From NCBI GenBank assembly GCA_951848785.1, contig CATOUR010000008.1:11922001-11986000 (forward strand): a stretch of DNA of 64,000 nucleotides, read 5' to 3'. Position 1 is the stretch's first letter, and each line of letters begins with the position of its first letter. Below the pieces are notes generated by a model. It was not told where the DNA came from. It was given only the letters and a program-made list of their open reading frames with translations, and did not search any database. Shown here one piece after another: positions 63,375 to 64,000 of the stretch. Made by a program: the position numbers and the translations under genes. The stretch comes from Callosobruchus maculatus. Taxonomy: Eukaryota > Arthropoda > Insecta > Coleoptera > Chrysomelidae.

Positions 63375-64000
63375 CTTCCTTTTAAGACTTTCATATTATT
63401 ACGGAATGGTTTGTTATTACTAAATGGTTTTGTTGCCAATTTTTGTTAGGCACCATGCACCAATTGATGAGATGCTCAGCTCAACCGGGGGTTCTTCTAT
63501 GCTGTGATCTCCCTACTGTCTTGTCCTCTGGTTTGCCAGTTGAAGGTTGGGTGCAAACAAGGTGTGAATTCTGAAATTCCCCCTAATACTAAAATACTGA
63601 AACCGATGGATCACCGAACGATTTATTATCGATTAATTATATACAAAATGGCACTAAAGTTGCGAAGTACTTGTCTGGGAGAAAGGAGAGTGCCCCTGTC
63701 TCTTACAAGCTAGAATACGTCAGCCGATTACGACTGATAGAACTACACCTAAACGTTATCTAAACACACTGTCGATGGATGTACAATGATTATTGATTGG
63801 TGCCCCGCTATCTTACGTTGCTATTCCGCTGCCATATCTACATCTGGTAAGTATGCTGAATAATGGCACAAGTTGAAAATAGCTCAACTAACCCCTAATT
63901 TCAGATATTCTTCTAATGAAGCAGCTACAGGATCTACAACTAATGCTATCTCCCACCTGTATTCCAAAGCACCATGTCCTGGGTCTTCTGGAAATACCTT
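63375..64000. other. Unassigned region at the window end
   Basis: No recognised gene or repeat; a 69-codon frame at 63504-63713 has no familiar motif. Confidence 0.2.

Noticed and set aside
1..64000. CRISPR arrays, bacterial operons or prophage
   Set aside because: No regularly spaced identical repeats with unique spacers, no ribosome binding sites, and coding density is far too low.

Overview
This window looks like intergenic DNA from a large, repeat-rich arthropod (most likely insect) genome. It has no operons, no dense coding and no rRNA operon. The arthropod call rests on R1-clade and R4/Dong-like non-LTR retrotransposons, tRNA-headed SINEs, an arthropod-type TATA plus TCAGT initiator, and many TA-, TAA- and 8-9 bp-duplicating DNA elements. 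Species cannot be named from the sequence alone. Nearly every long reading frame is a broken piece of a non-LTR retrotransposon, the antisense of one, or a low-complexity frame. The exceptions are a small intact FLYWCH zinc-finger frame at 57841-58131 and a stop-free ORF1-like coiled-coil frame at 45331-46162.

Layout. 0.8-5.8 kb: R1 3' region, RNase H and CR1-like fragments, a tandem satellite-like element, and a LINE flanked by a 15 bp target duplication. 6.3-7.4 kb: a LINE 3' half broken by one stop codon. 8.1-8.9 kb: tRNA-like SINE cluster with inverted copies. 9.4-11.4 kb: a jockey-type element split by a dispersed repeat. 12-14.3 kb: R1 element split by a SINE with a clean duplication, followed by R4/Dong-like copies. 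15.3-20.7 kb: MITE, decamer array, fold-back repeat with LINE and MITE inside, and a Tc1/IS630-type transposase remnant. 20.7-28 kb: RTE-like copy, RNase H fragment split by a MITE, fold-back element, second MITE copy, second dispersed repeat copy and tandem repeats. 28-32.5 kb: a Tc1/mariner-like element with 0.4 kb inverted arms, a second SINE, a perfect fold-back palindrome, and a second satellite copy split by a LINE tail. 33-35.5 kb: jockey element split by an antisense RTE-like element and by a MITE. 36.8-42.4 kb: RT fragments, fold-back repeats, inverted satellite copies, MITE. 42.45-44.63 kb and 60.31-62.50 kb: two related 2.2 kb palindromes. 45.3-48.2 kb: RTE-type pieces. 48.9-49.6 kb: PIF/Harbinger deletion derivative. 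49.6-57.5 kb: a dense nest of antisense RT and RNase H fragments. 57.6-58.1 kb: the FLYWCH frame with its own promoter. 58.3-64 kb: repeats, the second palindrome and an RT fragment.

The elements do not form a pathway. The window is best read as layers of insertions whose order can be worked out: R1 then SINE; jockey then RTE and MITE; repeat C then MITE; satellite then LINE; RNase H then RTE. The observations most worth follow-up are the paired 2.2 kb palindromes, the Harbinger derivative that keeps the 5' ends of two converging genes, the FLYWCH mini-gene with paired upstream motifs, and the MITE whose empty target site survives in the same window. All family assignments come from recognising motifs by eye; no alignment or database search was run.
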